Origin: Terebella lapidaria | Lineage: Eukaryota > Annelida > Polychaeta > Terebellida > Terebellidae | Assembly: GCA_949152475.1 (NCBI GenBank) | Contig: OX424563.1 | Span: 24,091,001-24,155,000 of the forward strand | Length of the DNA: 64,000 nt | Reading direction: 5' to 3' | In this document: one piece after another, positions 14,251 through 27,520 of the stretch | How positions within the stretch are numbered: position 1 is the stretch's first letter | Layout of the letters: each line of letters begins with the position of its first letter | Notes under the pieces: model-generated | Seen by the model: the letters and a program-made list of their open reading frames with translations, nothing else | What the model was told of the DNA's origin: nothing | The model's database searches: none | Position numbers and translations under genes: made by a program

Positions 14251-17200
14251 CAGCTGCCATTCGATCCAATTCTTCTCGTTTAGGTGATACATAATATCCC
14301 TTCGTGCGCGAATATAGATCATCTTATAACGACTGATAATTCCCAGATTGACGAAGACTGAATACATGTACTCACAAACGCTGGAAGGAAACATATAACA
14401 CAATGACTATCGTAACGCCATCAGTGTTTTTTGGTCCAGAGGAATTGTTCATAATCAGACATACTAGTAATCTGTCCAGCCGCAGGCGTCTTGATAGATG
14501 TGACATCAGAGATTTTCAAATATTCCAACAGATGAATCACCAAGCTCAAAATTGGTCACAATAATGTTAAATACAGTCAGCAGCATATATAGCTGTTTTT
14601 TGCAGAATTCATTCACACTAGAAAATTGGTAGCCTTTCCTAAATATCTACTTAATTACACGAAATTATAACACCTGTTCCAGATATATAGCAACAGAAAA
14701 CTAAAGAGGAAAATTGTGGAAATCTTGGATTATTTATAGTGAACAAATATATGGCGGAACTATTGAAGTATATATGGTGAAAAATATAGCTTGAAATCAT
14801 AATATATATCTGTTCCAAATATATAGCAAATACAACTGCTACAGAAAAATAAAGATGAAAATTTCGGGAATCTTGAATTATTTATGGTAAACATATACAT
14901 GGCGGAATCATATGTGGTGAAAAATACAGCTTGAAATTGCTACATGTGTTGCACGGAAAAGGAATATGAATGGGATTCTGCTGGTGGTATATTCAATGTA
15001 AAATGGAAATGCACGAAATACTATCGATTCATGTCTTTTTTCAGATCTAGTCAACCCTCATCTTCATATAGGAACACCAGGTGATCGATTGTGGACACTG
15101 TTAACAATTAAATATTGATTTCTTGTTTTGACCTGGAAACATTTGAATCCATGTCAATTTTTACTGTAACCAAGTTTTGCAACCTTTATTGCATTGTTAT
15201 GCCTTCGTTGTATGGATATTTTGGATTAAAACATGAAACATAAAGCCATAAAACATTAAAAAAAATTGCATGTCCTATGCAAGATGACTACTCAAACAAA
15301 AATCTAAAATTGTGCATAGCTGTTTGAAGCTAACACCAAAAACTACATCATAGACATAAGTATGGTAAATTGGCCAGTCGGGTATATTTTCCCTTCTACC
15401 ATGAAGGGATTTTTTTTTCTTTGAAACACCCTGTACATGTTCAGGTATGTTGCTCGTCCAACGCATTGATATCAGTGTTATTATTATACCCGACGAGATG
15501 AAAACATCTGTATTAGGTATGTACCGATATATTTTCACACATTTTCCAATCTACATTTCACTCTTTCAATTTATCTATCTGAAATAATCTCGATTACTGA
15601 TTGACGTGCAATTGGATATGATGAAATTGGTATTGAATTTGCTCATCTGTTGCTGAATGATAAGTTTCAATGGACGTTTTGCCAATGTTGTTGAACTATG
15701 TTCATTAATGTCCTTAAGCGAACTAATGCACCGTATCACAACTTTATCAGTATCAGCGATTACAATAGCTAACAGTCACATGTAATTAGAATACAGACAT
15801 AAATATGGATGTAATGGGCATGTTGGTGACCAGTCGCATATTGACTTCCCTAGGCCCGTACCTTACTCTAGAAGGATATGTAAATGATCTCTACTGGCAC
15901 ATAATGTATAATCTTAATTGCCTTTCACGGAATATAGAGAGTGACCCCTACTGCTTCTGGGAACAGGTATAAAATGTGTATAACATCAAGCAAACTTGGA
16001 ATCTTACTTACTACTCCCACCACTGCGTAATTATCATCACCACGTCATCAACAATGTTAAGAACCATACGACTATATGGTAACAATGTTCATATCTCCTA
16101 TGAAGTTCGAATTCGAGATGTGAATAGGCATGTCACATCAAATTCTTGATGTCGTTGTCATCCTCATAAATTAACATAAACAGCGAATATGATACCAAAT
16201 TCCCATGATCGACCCAGTAAAAGTAAACACAAATCCGATATTAAGTTCCAAACAAAGATGTGGTGTATGATACACCATGTATATATGTGCGGAATTGAAC
16301 CCTTATGAGCTTTAAAGTGAAAGTAGTCGCAACAAATATGATTTCTCTCCTGATCCCATATGAGTGACTGTCCATGACATGAAACACATTATCCCAAGCA
16401 TTGATCCAATCATCTGAATCGGCCCTTTAGGTAAGAAGTTGTTTTTTTAATTTTCACCATAGCATGTCTCAAATCATCCAAGGCACTAACCTGTACCATG
16501 GATCGGGTGATATCGATCTCAAGTCAGGGAAATAACGGACATCACCAAAGCCTTCCACGGAGCCAGCATTCAGGTTCCAGGCTCATAATTAGTTTCATCA
16601 AAAATGTCCGCTTTCACAAGATATATTGTCATTGATGAACCTCATATTGATGGGAAGTCTTAAATAGGGGATAGGGGCGGGAAAGTATTATTGGTATGTA
16701 ATCATCCAACTGTTGTCACATTCGAGGGAAATTATGCATCAAATTAATACTATTGATACAACAAATATCCTGGAATGAAACCATTTTATGAATTAAACGA
16801 TAGCTGATCAAACATTTGCATTTGAATACACAATGGCGTCAACAGGGAGGGAAAGTGTGTGAAGTATAGAGGTTCCTACCAAGTAGAGTTAGTATACAAC
16901 TGCCCTATAACCAAGTAAAACAACACAGAAATCCAAAGTACATGTAAGCATGTATACCAGTGAAATAGATGTATGACAAGTAAGCATTGAAGCCAAACAG
17001 CTACTGATTATAAGACTTTGAAAAGATGAACTGATTTCGTCCCTATCATGCAATATGACATATGGCTACAATTTTGGCGAGTTATAAATCTCAAATATGC
17101 ACCGATCATTTATGCTGACTATTGGTGCCCATTTTGATGAATTGAAATATCAGAATGTATAGTGGATAAAAAGCAATCTCAGCTACATCTATTCACACAT

Positions 17201-17677
17201 GCAGCATTGTTTATGCCACATAGTTCGTCTCCAAGATGACTGCGAATGCCAGGGACACTCACATAGCACCCGTTCAAGTTTTGACACAAACAAATGAATG
17301 CAGTTGGTTGTTGTTCTTATTTCTTGTGTAACGTGGGAGGGTATCATCATCCCACCAATTGCTCTTGTGGAGAAAACCAGGCGAGTCGGTCAATATTCTG
17401 AAGACTATAGGAGTAAAATGCCTGAAAACAATATATTTTTGCTAATCAGCACTCTTCAGCTGATAGTGTGCCATTTTAGTGTGTTGTATTTTCTTGGTGA
17501 ATAAGAAGAAAAACATAACATATTTCTAATCTAGCACTTCTATTCTGAAGTTGGCATTCAATCCGGTTCATCTCGTGTTGGTGATCCATGAAATCCCATC
17601 GTACAAAGCATCCTATCGTGAACGACTGATAGTTCCCAGAAGGACGCAGACAGAATACATGGTCTGATTCTGTATAA
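14251..17677. repeat. Array modules, internal duplicate
   Basis: Repeats 1,905-4,440 almost module for module (14,255-16,790), then modules also present at 12,604-13,270 and 38,300-38,990. This makes copy I longer than the others. Non-coding. Confidence 0.7.
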
Positions 17678-18204
17678 TTGTATCCCCCAAACAAAGTTCG
17701 GCGGATACTATGGATTTACGATCGTCGCGCCGCCGCCGCCGCGTCCGCGTCCGCGGACACTTTCTTGTGAACGCGCTGCAGATTGCAAATATGAACCGAT
17801 TTTGATAATATTTTATATGGACATGTCTTATGGTGAGATCTGGACACCTATCGATTTTGGTTGCCATAGCAACCAAAATAGCCGATTGGCGTAACATTCT
17901 GTGCTCAAATTAGCCTGTTTAACACACATGGGTTGTGAACGCTCTATAGGTGGGAGTTTTCAATGAATGATGATGAAATCGCACAGGCTCAATGAGAAAG
18001 ACCATGACACGAAACCTATTGTTTTTCAGAATGATCGAATAAATATTAATAAGTTTGAGAGGTTAACTTATTACGACAATTAAAATACCTACTTTGACAT
18101 GTGTGATCACTCCAATAACCTGTACTATGAAAGCAAATTGCACTTGATTCTTGTTCAGAATACAGAACTGATGTTTTTGGTGAAAAAAGAACAATATTAC
18201 TGAA

Positions 18205-18640
18205 TAAGTTAACATTGGTTTTACTAGTTAAGTCTATTATTGACCACAATAAAAATAGTTAAGACGAGAAACATTTATTATTGAGCTCAACAAGGTAAAG
18301 GTTTTGTCCAGTAGAGACTTCACAGGTGTAACCGAATAAGTTAACATTATTTTTACTAGTTAAGTCTATTATTGGCCACAATAAAAATAGTTAAGACAAG
18401 AAACATTTATTATTGGGCTCAACAAGGTAAAGCTTCTGTGCAGTAGAGATTTCATGGCTGTAGCCGAATAAGTTAACATCATTTTTACTAGTTAAGTCTA
18501 TTATTGACCTCAAGAAAAATAGTTAAGACAAGAAACATTTATTATTGAACTCAACAATTTAAAAGTTTTGTCCAGTAGAGATTTCATGGGTGTAACCGGA
18601 TAAGTTAACATTATTTTTACCAGTAAAGTCAATTTTTACT
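18205..18640. repeat. 132-bp tandem array
   Basis: GTTAACATT or a close variant begins at about 18,209, 18,340, 18,472 and 18,604, giving periods of 131-132 bp. Each unit contains TAGTTAAGTCTATTATTG and AAGAAACATTTATTATTG. Confidence 0.85.
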
Positions 18641-19060
18641 TCGAATTTCAACTTGGAACCAAGTTTGGCACATATTATGAATTAAAATATAATTTATGGT
18701 GAAAAGATCGATCTGGCTCCAATTTCGTCATCTTGAAATGCAGTTTTGGTAAACTTTTACTTGAATTTCAGCTTGAAACCAAGTTTGGCACATATTATGA
18801 ATTAAAATTTAAATTATGGTGAAAAGTTGATCTGGCTCCAATTTCGTCATCTTGAAATGTAGTTTTGGTCAACTTTTACTTTGAATTTCAACTTGGAACA
18901 TAGTATGAGTTGTTTGGCACATAGTATGAGTTGAAATATAACTTACAGTGAAAATTTCGATCTGGCTCCAATTTAGTCATCTCGCAACTTAGTTGCGAAC
19001 CAAGTTTGTCAAATATTCTGAGTTGAAATATAGATTTAGGTGAAAACTTTTATCTGGCTG
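18634..19060. repeat. About 120-bp tandem array
   Basis: Units starting with TTTTACTT...GAATTTCA occur near 18,634, 18,757 and 18,873, and a decayed unit follows. Each carries GATCTGGCTCCAATTT and CAAGTTTGGCACATATTATG-like text. It directly follows the 132-bp array. Confidence 0.75.
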
Positions 19061-19580
19061 TAATTTCGTTATTTTTTTCGAACATGTCGAAATGGAAATT
19101 CGAATGCAGTGATTTTAGTGGTGATCTTGAATTCGACCTTCAATAAGTCTGAAAGGTTTTACACTCACAATGTACATCAGCGATATATTTGGGGCAACAG
19201 GGATGATAGTGCTACGGGGGATACACCCAAGCGGTCGTAGGCGACCGGAAGCGTCTAGTTTTAGTGCTGGAATATACACACGTTCTTACTCTTGCCACGA
19301 AACATATGTAACTCAGTACCAGCAAATTTCGTTCCATCAGTTTAATAAACCGTTGTATATACAAAAATAGCATGTCAAGATGTAATGGATTATGGCTATT
19401 TCTGAGATACTCTTATAGCTGATAGGTCCAGCTTACTCACATAAGCTGGAAGGAAACATACAACACATGTCGTCCAAGAAACATACAACACAATGATGGC
19501 CTTCCCTCCATCCGTCCAATGGAATTCTTCATAAATCAGACACAATCTGTCCCTTTCCAGCCGCAGGCGTCTTGATGGAT

Positions 19581-20225
19581 GTATGTATCAACCTATTACC
19601 GCTGTTAACCAAATTTTGATGATGCCAATAAAAAACCTAATATCAAAATCTTTCAGAATAGAAACAAAGCCCAACCAAACATTCATATCTGAAGCCACAC
19701 TGGCGTCATCAGGGGCAGACAGTGTGTAATTATAGTTGTTTCTACTGTACACCAGATGGAATTAGTGTACAACTGCCCAACAACTTATCAAACAATTTAG
19801 AAATCCGAAACAAACCCCGTGAAACAGGTGTATGACAAGTACATAAGTACCCAATCACAAGCCAAAAGGCTACTGAGTTGATAGTATCCTCGGGGACAGA
19901 ATTAACGTCCACCAGCAGTGACACCGGCTCAGTGGTAGAAATGTATGTATCAACCTATTACCGCTGTTAACCAAATTTTGATGATGCCAATAAAAAACCT
20001 AATATCAAAAACTTTCAGAATAGAAACAAAGCCCAACCAAACATTCATATCTGACGCCACACTGGCGTCATCAGGGGCAGACAGTGTGTAATTATAGTTG
20101 TTTCTACTGTACACCAGATGGAATTAGTGTACAACTGCCCTACAACTTATCAAACAATTTAGAAATCCGAAACAAACCCCGTGAAATAGGTGTATGACAA
20201 GAACATAGGTACCCAATCACAAGAT
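19581..20225. repeat. Tandem dimer of the 360-bp repeat
   Basis: GTATGTATCAACC starts at 19,581 and again at 19,943, a period of 362 bp. The two copies are nearly identical, suggesting recent duplication. The second is cut where array modules resume near 20,225. Confidence 0.85.
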
Positions 20226-20413
20226 CAGAGATGATCACCATGATAAAATTTCTCACAATAGTGTAAAATACAGTCAGAAATACTATCGATTTATGTCTCT
20301 TTATCAGATTTACCATCGATTGTCGACAATGTTAACAATGAAGTATTGATTTCTCACATTTGACCTGAACACATTTGAAACCATGTGAAATTTTACCGTA
20401 AATATGTTTATGT

Positions 20414-20610
20414 AATGCTCACTCTTTCCGGAACACCTGATTTCACCTCCTGATGGCCATTTACGGGGGTTCATGAGTTTCCCTGTCATTTTTGTTTTCT
20501 CTCACTTCGTATGCCTGATATGACTTTCTGTCCCCGGACTATGAGATTGGATAACGGACCCTGTTTTGTTTGCTCGGAATACTTGATACTGGGTATTGAT
20601 TCCACGTCTA
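20414..20610 (+). mobile_element. 3'-terminal fragment of the YIDD reverse transcriptase element
   Basis: About 200 bp matching the sequence downstream of the reverse transcriptase frame at 39,625-39,824, ending at the same GGGTATTGATTCCACGTCTA. Strongly 5' truncated and inserted in an array module. The shared 3' end with variable 5' ends fits target-primed integration. Confidence 0.8.
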
Positions 20611-21931
20611 TTCACATCTTGTTTTTTTCGATGTTGTTGAAAGACACCAAAAGTATCATGGTCACCATATCACGACATTGAAAATAGCATAGACTAGGCA
20701 TGCACACTTGAGCATCATGTATCTGACGAAGATCTAGCCTTTGTCTTGTATCTGATGAAGGCCACGATCTCATACATTATCACTAATACTAAAACCACTT
20801 CAAATAGTCGTATTCGTCCCCGGAGTAAGACCAATATTGACATTATGATGAACATCAAAGGACGGACATATATACGTTATATATTATGCGATGTGTGAAA
20901 GTAAGATTTTTTTAGTAAAGTAATCTCTCGAAAAAAAACCTTCTGGTCTCATTTGACTTACAGTTTATGACAAGCCAGGCGCAATCTCAAACATTTGTCC
21001 AATAATATGGAAAGGTCTTTCAGGTAGAAGAATGTCATATCTTGTTTAATCCCAACATTTTATACGATATCCAATGCTCTAACATGTCAGCTTGGAAGAT
21101 GTCAATGATACCAGGTGAGGAAAAAATATCAGTAATTAATTCTTTGAATGACGGGATTGATACGACGCATAATTTACAGGTTCATAATGGGTTCTGTACA
21201 AAGTGTCAGTTTTCATGGAGATATTGTCACTCTTGAGCCCCAAATCGATGACAAGATGCCAAGTTGCAATAGGTATTTCATAGGTATTTCATTCCAAGTT
21301 TAACCATATCTTCGAAGAACATCCGTCTTCAAAGTTTTGGTGATTCAAGGATTATGAGCCTGAAATTGATCATTCAGTTGTATCCCACTTAGCAAGAAAC
21401 GTTTTTTGTTGGACACTTTGATTGGCAATCACAACTCCACGAGGCATCTTGCTATTTGATGTACACAATTAGTGTCATCGATTACTTCGGTCATATAAAA
21501 AATATATCACGATGTGCTGAAGTTGTGCAAATTCTTGTTAATATGTGACAGGTGCATAACATGACAGTCCTAACGATTCTTATTCACGCGTTTAACACTC
21601 TTTCAAGATAACTGCACTGACAAAGCACTCGTGAAATGCGTCCAATTCAACTTTTGGTTGGAGCAGACCAATGTTGTTTGATCAATTATTGTGGAATGAG
21701 CGTGGATGACTATTGTACAAATGTCTCTTGATACTTTCAGAATACACGTGTACAAGGTCATTGCTTCATGTGAAAATATTTGCGAAATATATGGTTATCA
21801 GTCTGCTTTTGCATGTATTGTGCATTTACATCATATGAACTTTATTATCACATTCAGGTTGTATTGTTGGTAACCCAACAACAAAAATGAATACACTGTA
21901 TACTAATACATTCGTAGTATCAATTAGGTAA
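20611..21931. repeat. Array modules across the second unit boundary
   Basis: Landmarks GTTGTTGAAAGACACC (20,633) and AATGCTCTAACATGTC (21,073) precede the unit-start landmark at 21,201. The order is the same before 28,991 and before 41,824. Non-coding. Confidence 0.7.
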
Positions 21932-23542
21932 GGGGCCGGTCATTATTTATCAGGTGGGGGGGGGGGGGTAAAAACTGTGGGGGGTCATACTTTCATTTTC
22001 AACATTATTGGGGGGGGTCATACTTTTATTTTCGATGGGACTGGGGGGTCGGAGTTTGAAATTGAGTTATTTTGAGAAAATCTGAATAGTAAAATAGTTA
22101 AATAATTAGGTGGAAACAATTCACTCAATATCAGTACATGGACTGATTGGAGTACGCGATGGAATTTCAGAACATTTTCAGTAAAACCATAATCTCACTG
22201 AAACCGGATCCCGCAGAGGACCATCCAGGAACACCAACATCGAGAGATGCCGCAATCCGTGTCCATCAGGGCTCAAAATTTATAATTTTATCCAGGAACC
22301 AAAGGCTCTATTTCGCTCCTATTCAACAATTTTTAGGAGCCAATTGGCTCCTAGAAGCATATTTCAATATTACCTTAAACCGATTTTCATCAGCCAATTG
22401 GCTCGAGAGCTCTATTGCCTGGGAGCAAATCTGAAATATTATGGGCCTATGGCTACCCATAAGTGGCAATTCTGAGCCCTGATGTGCATTGATCAACGCT
22501 CATCACTCAGATTGAAACATTGTCACCAAGAATCAACTTAGGACCTAACGGAGCAGCACTATATGTAGCTGAACACGGTGCCAGCAAGGATGAACCCAGA
22601 TCAGCAGGGTCCTGTCACAAACCAACCACGGATCAACCAGTCCATACCATCTTGAGCAACATATCATCCCTTACGATGAACCCGAACCAGCATGCCAAAA
22701 CCACAGACCGGTTTTACACTCAAAAGTTTGTCAACACATGACCCCACTGAGGATATTCCCTGAAGACCTCAGAACCATCGCAAACCATCATGTAAAAGAC
22801 CTGGACCTTTTCACACAGAATGGCAAAATAGTTCTGGACTGCCCCGGATGACCCGAGTAGTGAATCTGACTTACATGATTTGGATGGTGGCAGAACATTA
22901 TGAGCCCATCATAGAGCCAACACAGACCTGATACAAGACTAGAAAAAAACCAGTTCTGAATGGCCTGATTCACCAATTCTTCCCTGCTCATCAATGATAT
23001 GTGGAAGAGCCCTGTATTTTTCGCGAGTTCTCTATGGTGTCCAGTCAGTCCGTGAGGGTTTTCATACATTTTTTTCCATTCCATCAAAATTTCGGAGTCA
23101 AGGAATCAACTGAATCATCTTTGACCAAGGTCTCGAGTGTAGTGAAAAAGAATATGCTAGTATCATACAAGTAATAATTGATGTAATTGTATTCACACTT
23201 GAAGCGAAGGAATGGTGGATACACGGAGAGCACAACTCATAATATTCACTGACCTTATAGTATCATAAATTTGCGACAAAAGTCACAATTGTTTCAATAG
23301 AAATGTAAATAAAGCGTAAAAAGCATTCAAGTATCATATATATTATGACACTGGTGCGTTGTAATTGTCATCAATTGTGAAGCATAGCCTTATATGGAGA
23401 TTGGGGGGGTCATACTTTTATTTTGGATCTTGGTGGGGGGGTCATAGATTGGTTTTCGATATCGGTGGGGGGTCAAACTTTCAAAACTCATTTCTCGGAA
23501 AAACCATCCAACCCCCCCACCCAGTAAATAATGACCGGCCCC
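21932..23542. mobile_element. TAA-flanked inverted-repeat element (PIF/Harbinger-like site)
   Basis: Inverted ends GGGGCCGGTCATTATTTA at 21,932 and its reverse complement ending at 23,542, about 18 bp perfect, followed inward by G-rich runs. TAA on both sides (21,929-21,931 and 23,543-23,545) looks like a target duplication, and the paralog near 42,530 resembles the empty site. Internal frames (22,147-22,434 and 22,520-22,741 on +, 22,788-23,087 on -) are short and unrecognised, so it is probably non-autonomous. A 3-bp TAA duplication is typical of PIF/Harbinger, but no transposase supports that assignment. Confidence 0.75.
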
Positions 23543-23545
23543 TAA

Positions 23546-26356
23546 GACAGACTCGCATCTTTCAAGAGCAGGTATCAAAAGCGTATCTTATACTTCGGGT
23601 GTATGCAAATTCAAAAACCACATTGTGTGTACACAGTGATCTCATAACAACGAATGCATGCAGACAGAGTACAATTAATATATGAGCATCTTCTGGAAGA
23701 AATAATTCTTCAGTGGATTTGGTCATAATTATACAGTCTGTCCGTTTCCAGTCGAAGACGTCATAATGGATGCGACATGAGACAATTTCGTGCTGAGGAG
23801 TATTCATCCCACATTGATCATATTAAAATGGAACCCAGCCCATAACCGCCCCCCCCCCCCAACCTCTTCTACAGTAATACTATTACGAAACATGAACTTG
23901 CTTTTCATACATTATTTAGGTCAGGGAGTATGTGGTACCTGGTTTAGGGATTTTCATCTCGACAGTATCTCGTTCTTTTGACACTGTACCATACCCAAAA
24001 GAGATTCGTTGCACCTGGTCCAGATGTATAGCAAATTCGCCACTTATGGGAAAATAGTGATGAGAATTATGTGAATCCGTGAGTTATTTATGTCCAGAAA
24101 TGTGAGTCTTTCAAAACACATGAATATCTGTTTGGGCGCAACACAGAATGCTATATACATGTATATTTACAGGGTGAACTAACAAAAAGGCCATATAACA
24201 CTGCCACTTCAGGCATCGCATGCCAAACCAGACATTGTTCAGATTATTTCTGTATCAGCACATCTACATGTACGATGAGATATTTTGTACACCGGTATAT
24301 ATGTTGATAAATGCTATCAATTATGATCATTTTCACAATAAAATCGTTTCAAATTTGTTAATAAGCATTAACATTTGTTTATGACGTGTCGGTGAACGAA
24401 TGTCGATAAGTCATGGGACGTTCCGGCGAGTTTTTCTTCTCGGAAACACCCTGTACCTGTTCAGGTATGTTGCTCGTCCAACGGATTGATGTCAGTGTTG
24501 TTGTTATCGTTCGTTGATATGTAAACATCTGTCTGATGTATGTACCGATCTACTGCCACAAATCGGTGTTGATTAATGATTTTTCCCCATCTACATTTCA
24601 CCCTTACAACTTATCTATCTGAGAAAATATCAATTACTGATTGACGTGCAAATGGATATGGAGAAACTGATATTGAATTTCTGCTCATCCGTTGCTGATT
24701 GGTAAGCTTTAATGGACATTTTACCAATAGTAATAAATCAGTGGATGTAAGTATCAATACATGGATACATCGCTTGTCTCGGATGTTGGTCACATTTGTC
24801 AATATGACTGTTACTGACCAAGACCTCTGCAGATTGTATTTAGATTGCCGTGTCAATTACATAGGTTGGATGCCGACCGATAAATAATATTGTTATCATG
24901 GTTATTGATTCTGTATGATTCCCCTCTGTGATTAGTTTGAATCAGGCCATCTGACTAAGGGATTATACAATATCATGCCACGAGATGTGGAGAAACTGAT
25001 AATTCGAATTCCGAGATGGATAGAAACTTAAATTGATCCCATTCTGACCTCGCCTGATTGCACGCCTCGCGCCTCGACACATTAATATTTTAAGAAATAT
25101 TGACCTTTGCTTCCGTTGATATGTTATTATCTTAACTTGTTGGAGGGTGAAGACAAGCTCCAACGAGCTCAGTGAATACAACTTTCCAACAAAAACAAGT
25201 TAATATTTGTATGGTAATATTGGCTTTAGATAAAATTGAATTTAGCACAATATGGTGGTGTGCTGCTTGCAGGAAACGTTTGTGTTACGCTCACGATGAC
25301 TGAAATATCTTTCAATGAGTCAATAGTGATTGTGAACACCTGTTGCTGTAAACCTATTCCAAAATGAATCACACGCACTATTTTATTTCAAATACTGAAT
25401 ATTCACAATGATAAGTGAAAGCCTGGTGCGTGGAGCTTCCTAATATGACAGGACAGGAAAACAACACAAATGATATATAGCTATCTGCATTGGATCTGGT
25501 ATTAAAAAAAGTATTTCTAGTTACGAGCTGATCTCCAATAGGAAACAGGTATCCGTACAACTTTGATAAAATGAATTACTATTGTAGTAACACATTATTG
25601 TCACGTTCGCGCCCAGTCGAATTTTTTTCACTGAAGATAATGAACACCAAAGGTTAGTACTCTCGAAGGAAGCTATAGGCGCTCTCTATGTTTTACCATA
25701 ATTTACGTATACTTCTAGCAGAAGTTTGAGTGATTAATGAAGAAAATGAACGATAAAATTATTCACACTTATTCACGAATCTCACGCTTCTATTCCATCA
25801 CAAACTCATTCAATCAGATTCATCTCGCGTGGGTGATCCATATAATTCCATCATATACGAATACAAAGCATCCTATCTAATCATGAACCACTGATATTTC
25901 TCAGATGGACGCAGACAGAATACATGTATTTGCATATTATGTTGTAAGGAAACATACAACCCAGAGACGGTCGTCCCTCCATCAGTATTTCGGTCCAGTG
26001 GAATTGTTTATAATCATACATAGTCTGTCCATTTGCAGCCACAGGCGTCTTGATGGATGTGCCAACAGAAGTGCTCACCATGATACAAATTTATCACAAT
26101 AGTGTAAAATACAGTCACCAGCAAATTCGTCAAGTACAATCTAGCTTCTTTCAAAATGTATTTACCCTAAAGATTGATTATTGTTGACGACTATAGTTAG
26201 TTTTATGGCGAAATATAAGGGGAAATATTGAGGTATATATAATGAAACTACATCTTGCAATTTTTACATGTGTGTTTTTGAAATCAGAAATATAATGACG
26301 CAGGAAGCACTATCGATTCATGTCTTTTTATCAGATCAAGTCAATCCTCATCGTCA
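23546..26356. repeat. Array modules, copy II
   Basis: Collinear with 8,060-11,640 (landmarks at 23,933, 24,175, 24,928, 25,670 and 26,309). Non-coding; includes a poly(C) run near 23,850. Confidence 0.75.
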
Positions 26357-26358
26357 TA

Positions 26359-26851
26359 GGGCTGGAAAGCGGAAGTATGATCGGTGATAAATTCCAATGA
26401 AATATTCGTGAATAAGGCGTCGCCGGGGATAAACCCAATTATCGCCCATTTCTAACAACGTCAATAACTGCTGGAAAAACATGTCTTGTGTCAAAAAACT
26501 TTAGCGTAAGTACAAAGCAAGTATACTTGTGTCAAAATTCATTAGAATAACAGGCCGTCTGCAGGCAATTTCGCTAGAGCAAGGCTTTATTCGAAGTGCC
26601 GTTTTTTTTCAGTGCCTCTTCGAAGCTTGGATATGTTGTGGAATTGGACAATTTTTATCTTTTACAACAGTTTTTGTAAATCTTCATCGTGTATGGATAC
26701 TATGATGCACTAAATACATCTTTTATATACTTAAAATCTCCATATTAAATGCACCCCCATGGTAAAAGATAGGGAGGCGTCAGGTGCTTATCCTCAATCC
26801 GAATAAATTCATTGGAATTTGTCATCGATCAGTACTTCCGCTTTCCAGCCC
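26359..26851. mobile_element. 493-bp MITE with long terminal inverted repeats, TA target
   Basis: Ends are inverted repeats of about 42 bp beginning GGGCTGGAAAGCGGAAGT, with a few mismatches. TA lies immediately outside on both sides (26,357-26,358 and 26,852-26,853). The paralog at 40,375 lacks the insert. No ORF. The TA duplication fits a Tc1/mariner-type non-autonomous element. Confidence 0.85.
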
Positions 26852-26853
26852 TA

Positions 26854-27520
26854 TTCTGGACCATCAAGTGAACGAATGGTAACAATGCTAACAATCATGT
26901 ATTGATTTCTCACATTTGACCTGAAAACATTTGAATTCATGTGAACTTCAATGTAAACATCTTTTTCGTGACCTTTCAACGATTATTTTGCATTATAATT
27001 TGCCATAAAAAAATATAAATTTCTTCACTCGAACAATAATTGTTTAAAAAAGCTCTAGAATTTGTACATAGCTATGAAGCTATTACTTTATAGAAACTGC
27101 ATCATATGCATAGCTTTCGGGTAAAAATGGCCTGTCCGGTAATTATACCCTTCTACTGTAAATCCGATGGTACAACAGGCCAAAAAAGTATTTTGGTTTT
27201 GGTTATCATTTGTTTGTTTTTTCACATTTGATTCGATCACTGTCTCACCAAAAGACAGTGATCGGAAATTTACTGAAAAAAATGAATGCGCTGGGTTTCA
27301 GTTGAAGTGCTCTTTCAAGTAAAATCCATGAAACCCTTTTTGGCTTAATATGTAATCATTTCCATTATGAGACTGCCCTCATTTTTATTGGAAACATATG
27401 CAAAATTCTTATGAAGATCGAAAATTTTTATTCTATTCACTCTTGCGTTTTTCCAGTTGCTGTTGGAAGACAACCATGGTCATCATATTACCACATGAAC
27501 TAGGCATGCACAATTAAACA
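26854..27520. repeat. Array modules, copy II continued
   Basis: Matches 40,395-40,930 and 41,335-41,415, including CTGTCTCACCAAAA at 27,240. Non-coding. Confidence 0.65.

Larger units (their letters stand above)
17678..19250. mobile_element. Non-coding insertion with two internal tandem arrays
   Basis: Relative to the paralog at 13,270-13,290, sequence between CTGATTCTGT and TTTTAGTGCTG is interrupted by about 1.57 kb. GTATCCCCC at 17,680-17,688 and GGGGGATAC at 19,216-19,224 form a short candidate inverted repeat, but 26-30 bp of extra sequence follows the right copy, so the true ends are uncertain. It starts with a GC-rich patch (CCG and CGTCCG repeats near 17,730-17,760). No transposase frame. 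Confidence 0.6.

Noticed and set aside
17680..19224. GTATCCCCC/GGGGGATAC as true transposon ends
   Set aside because: Only 9 bp, no duplicated flank, and 26-30 bp of extra non-array sequence lies outside the right copy.
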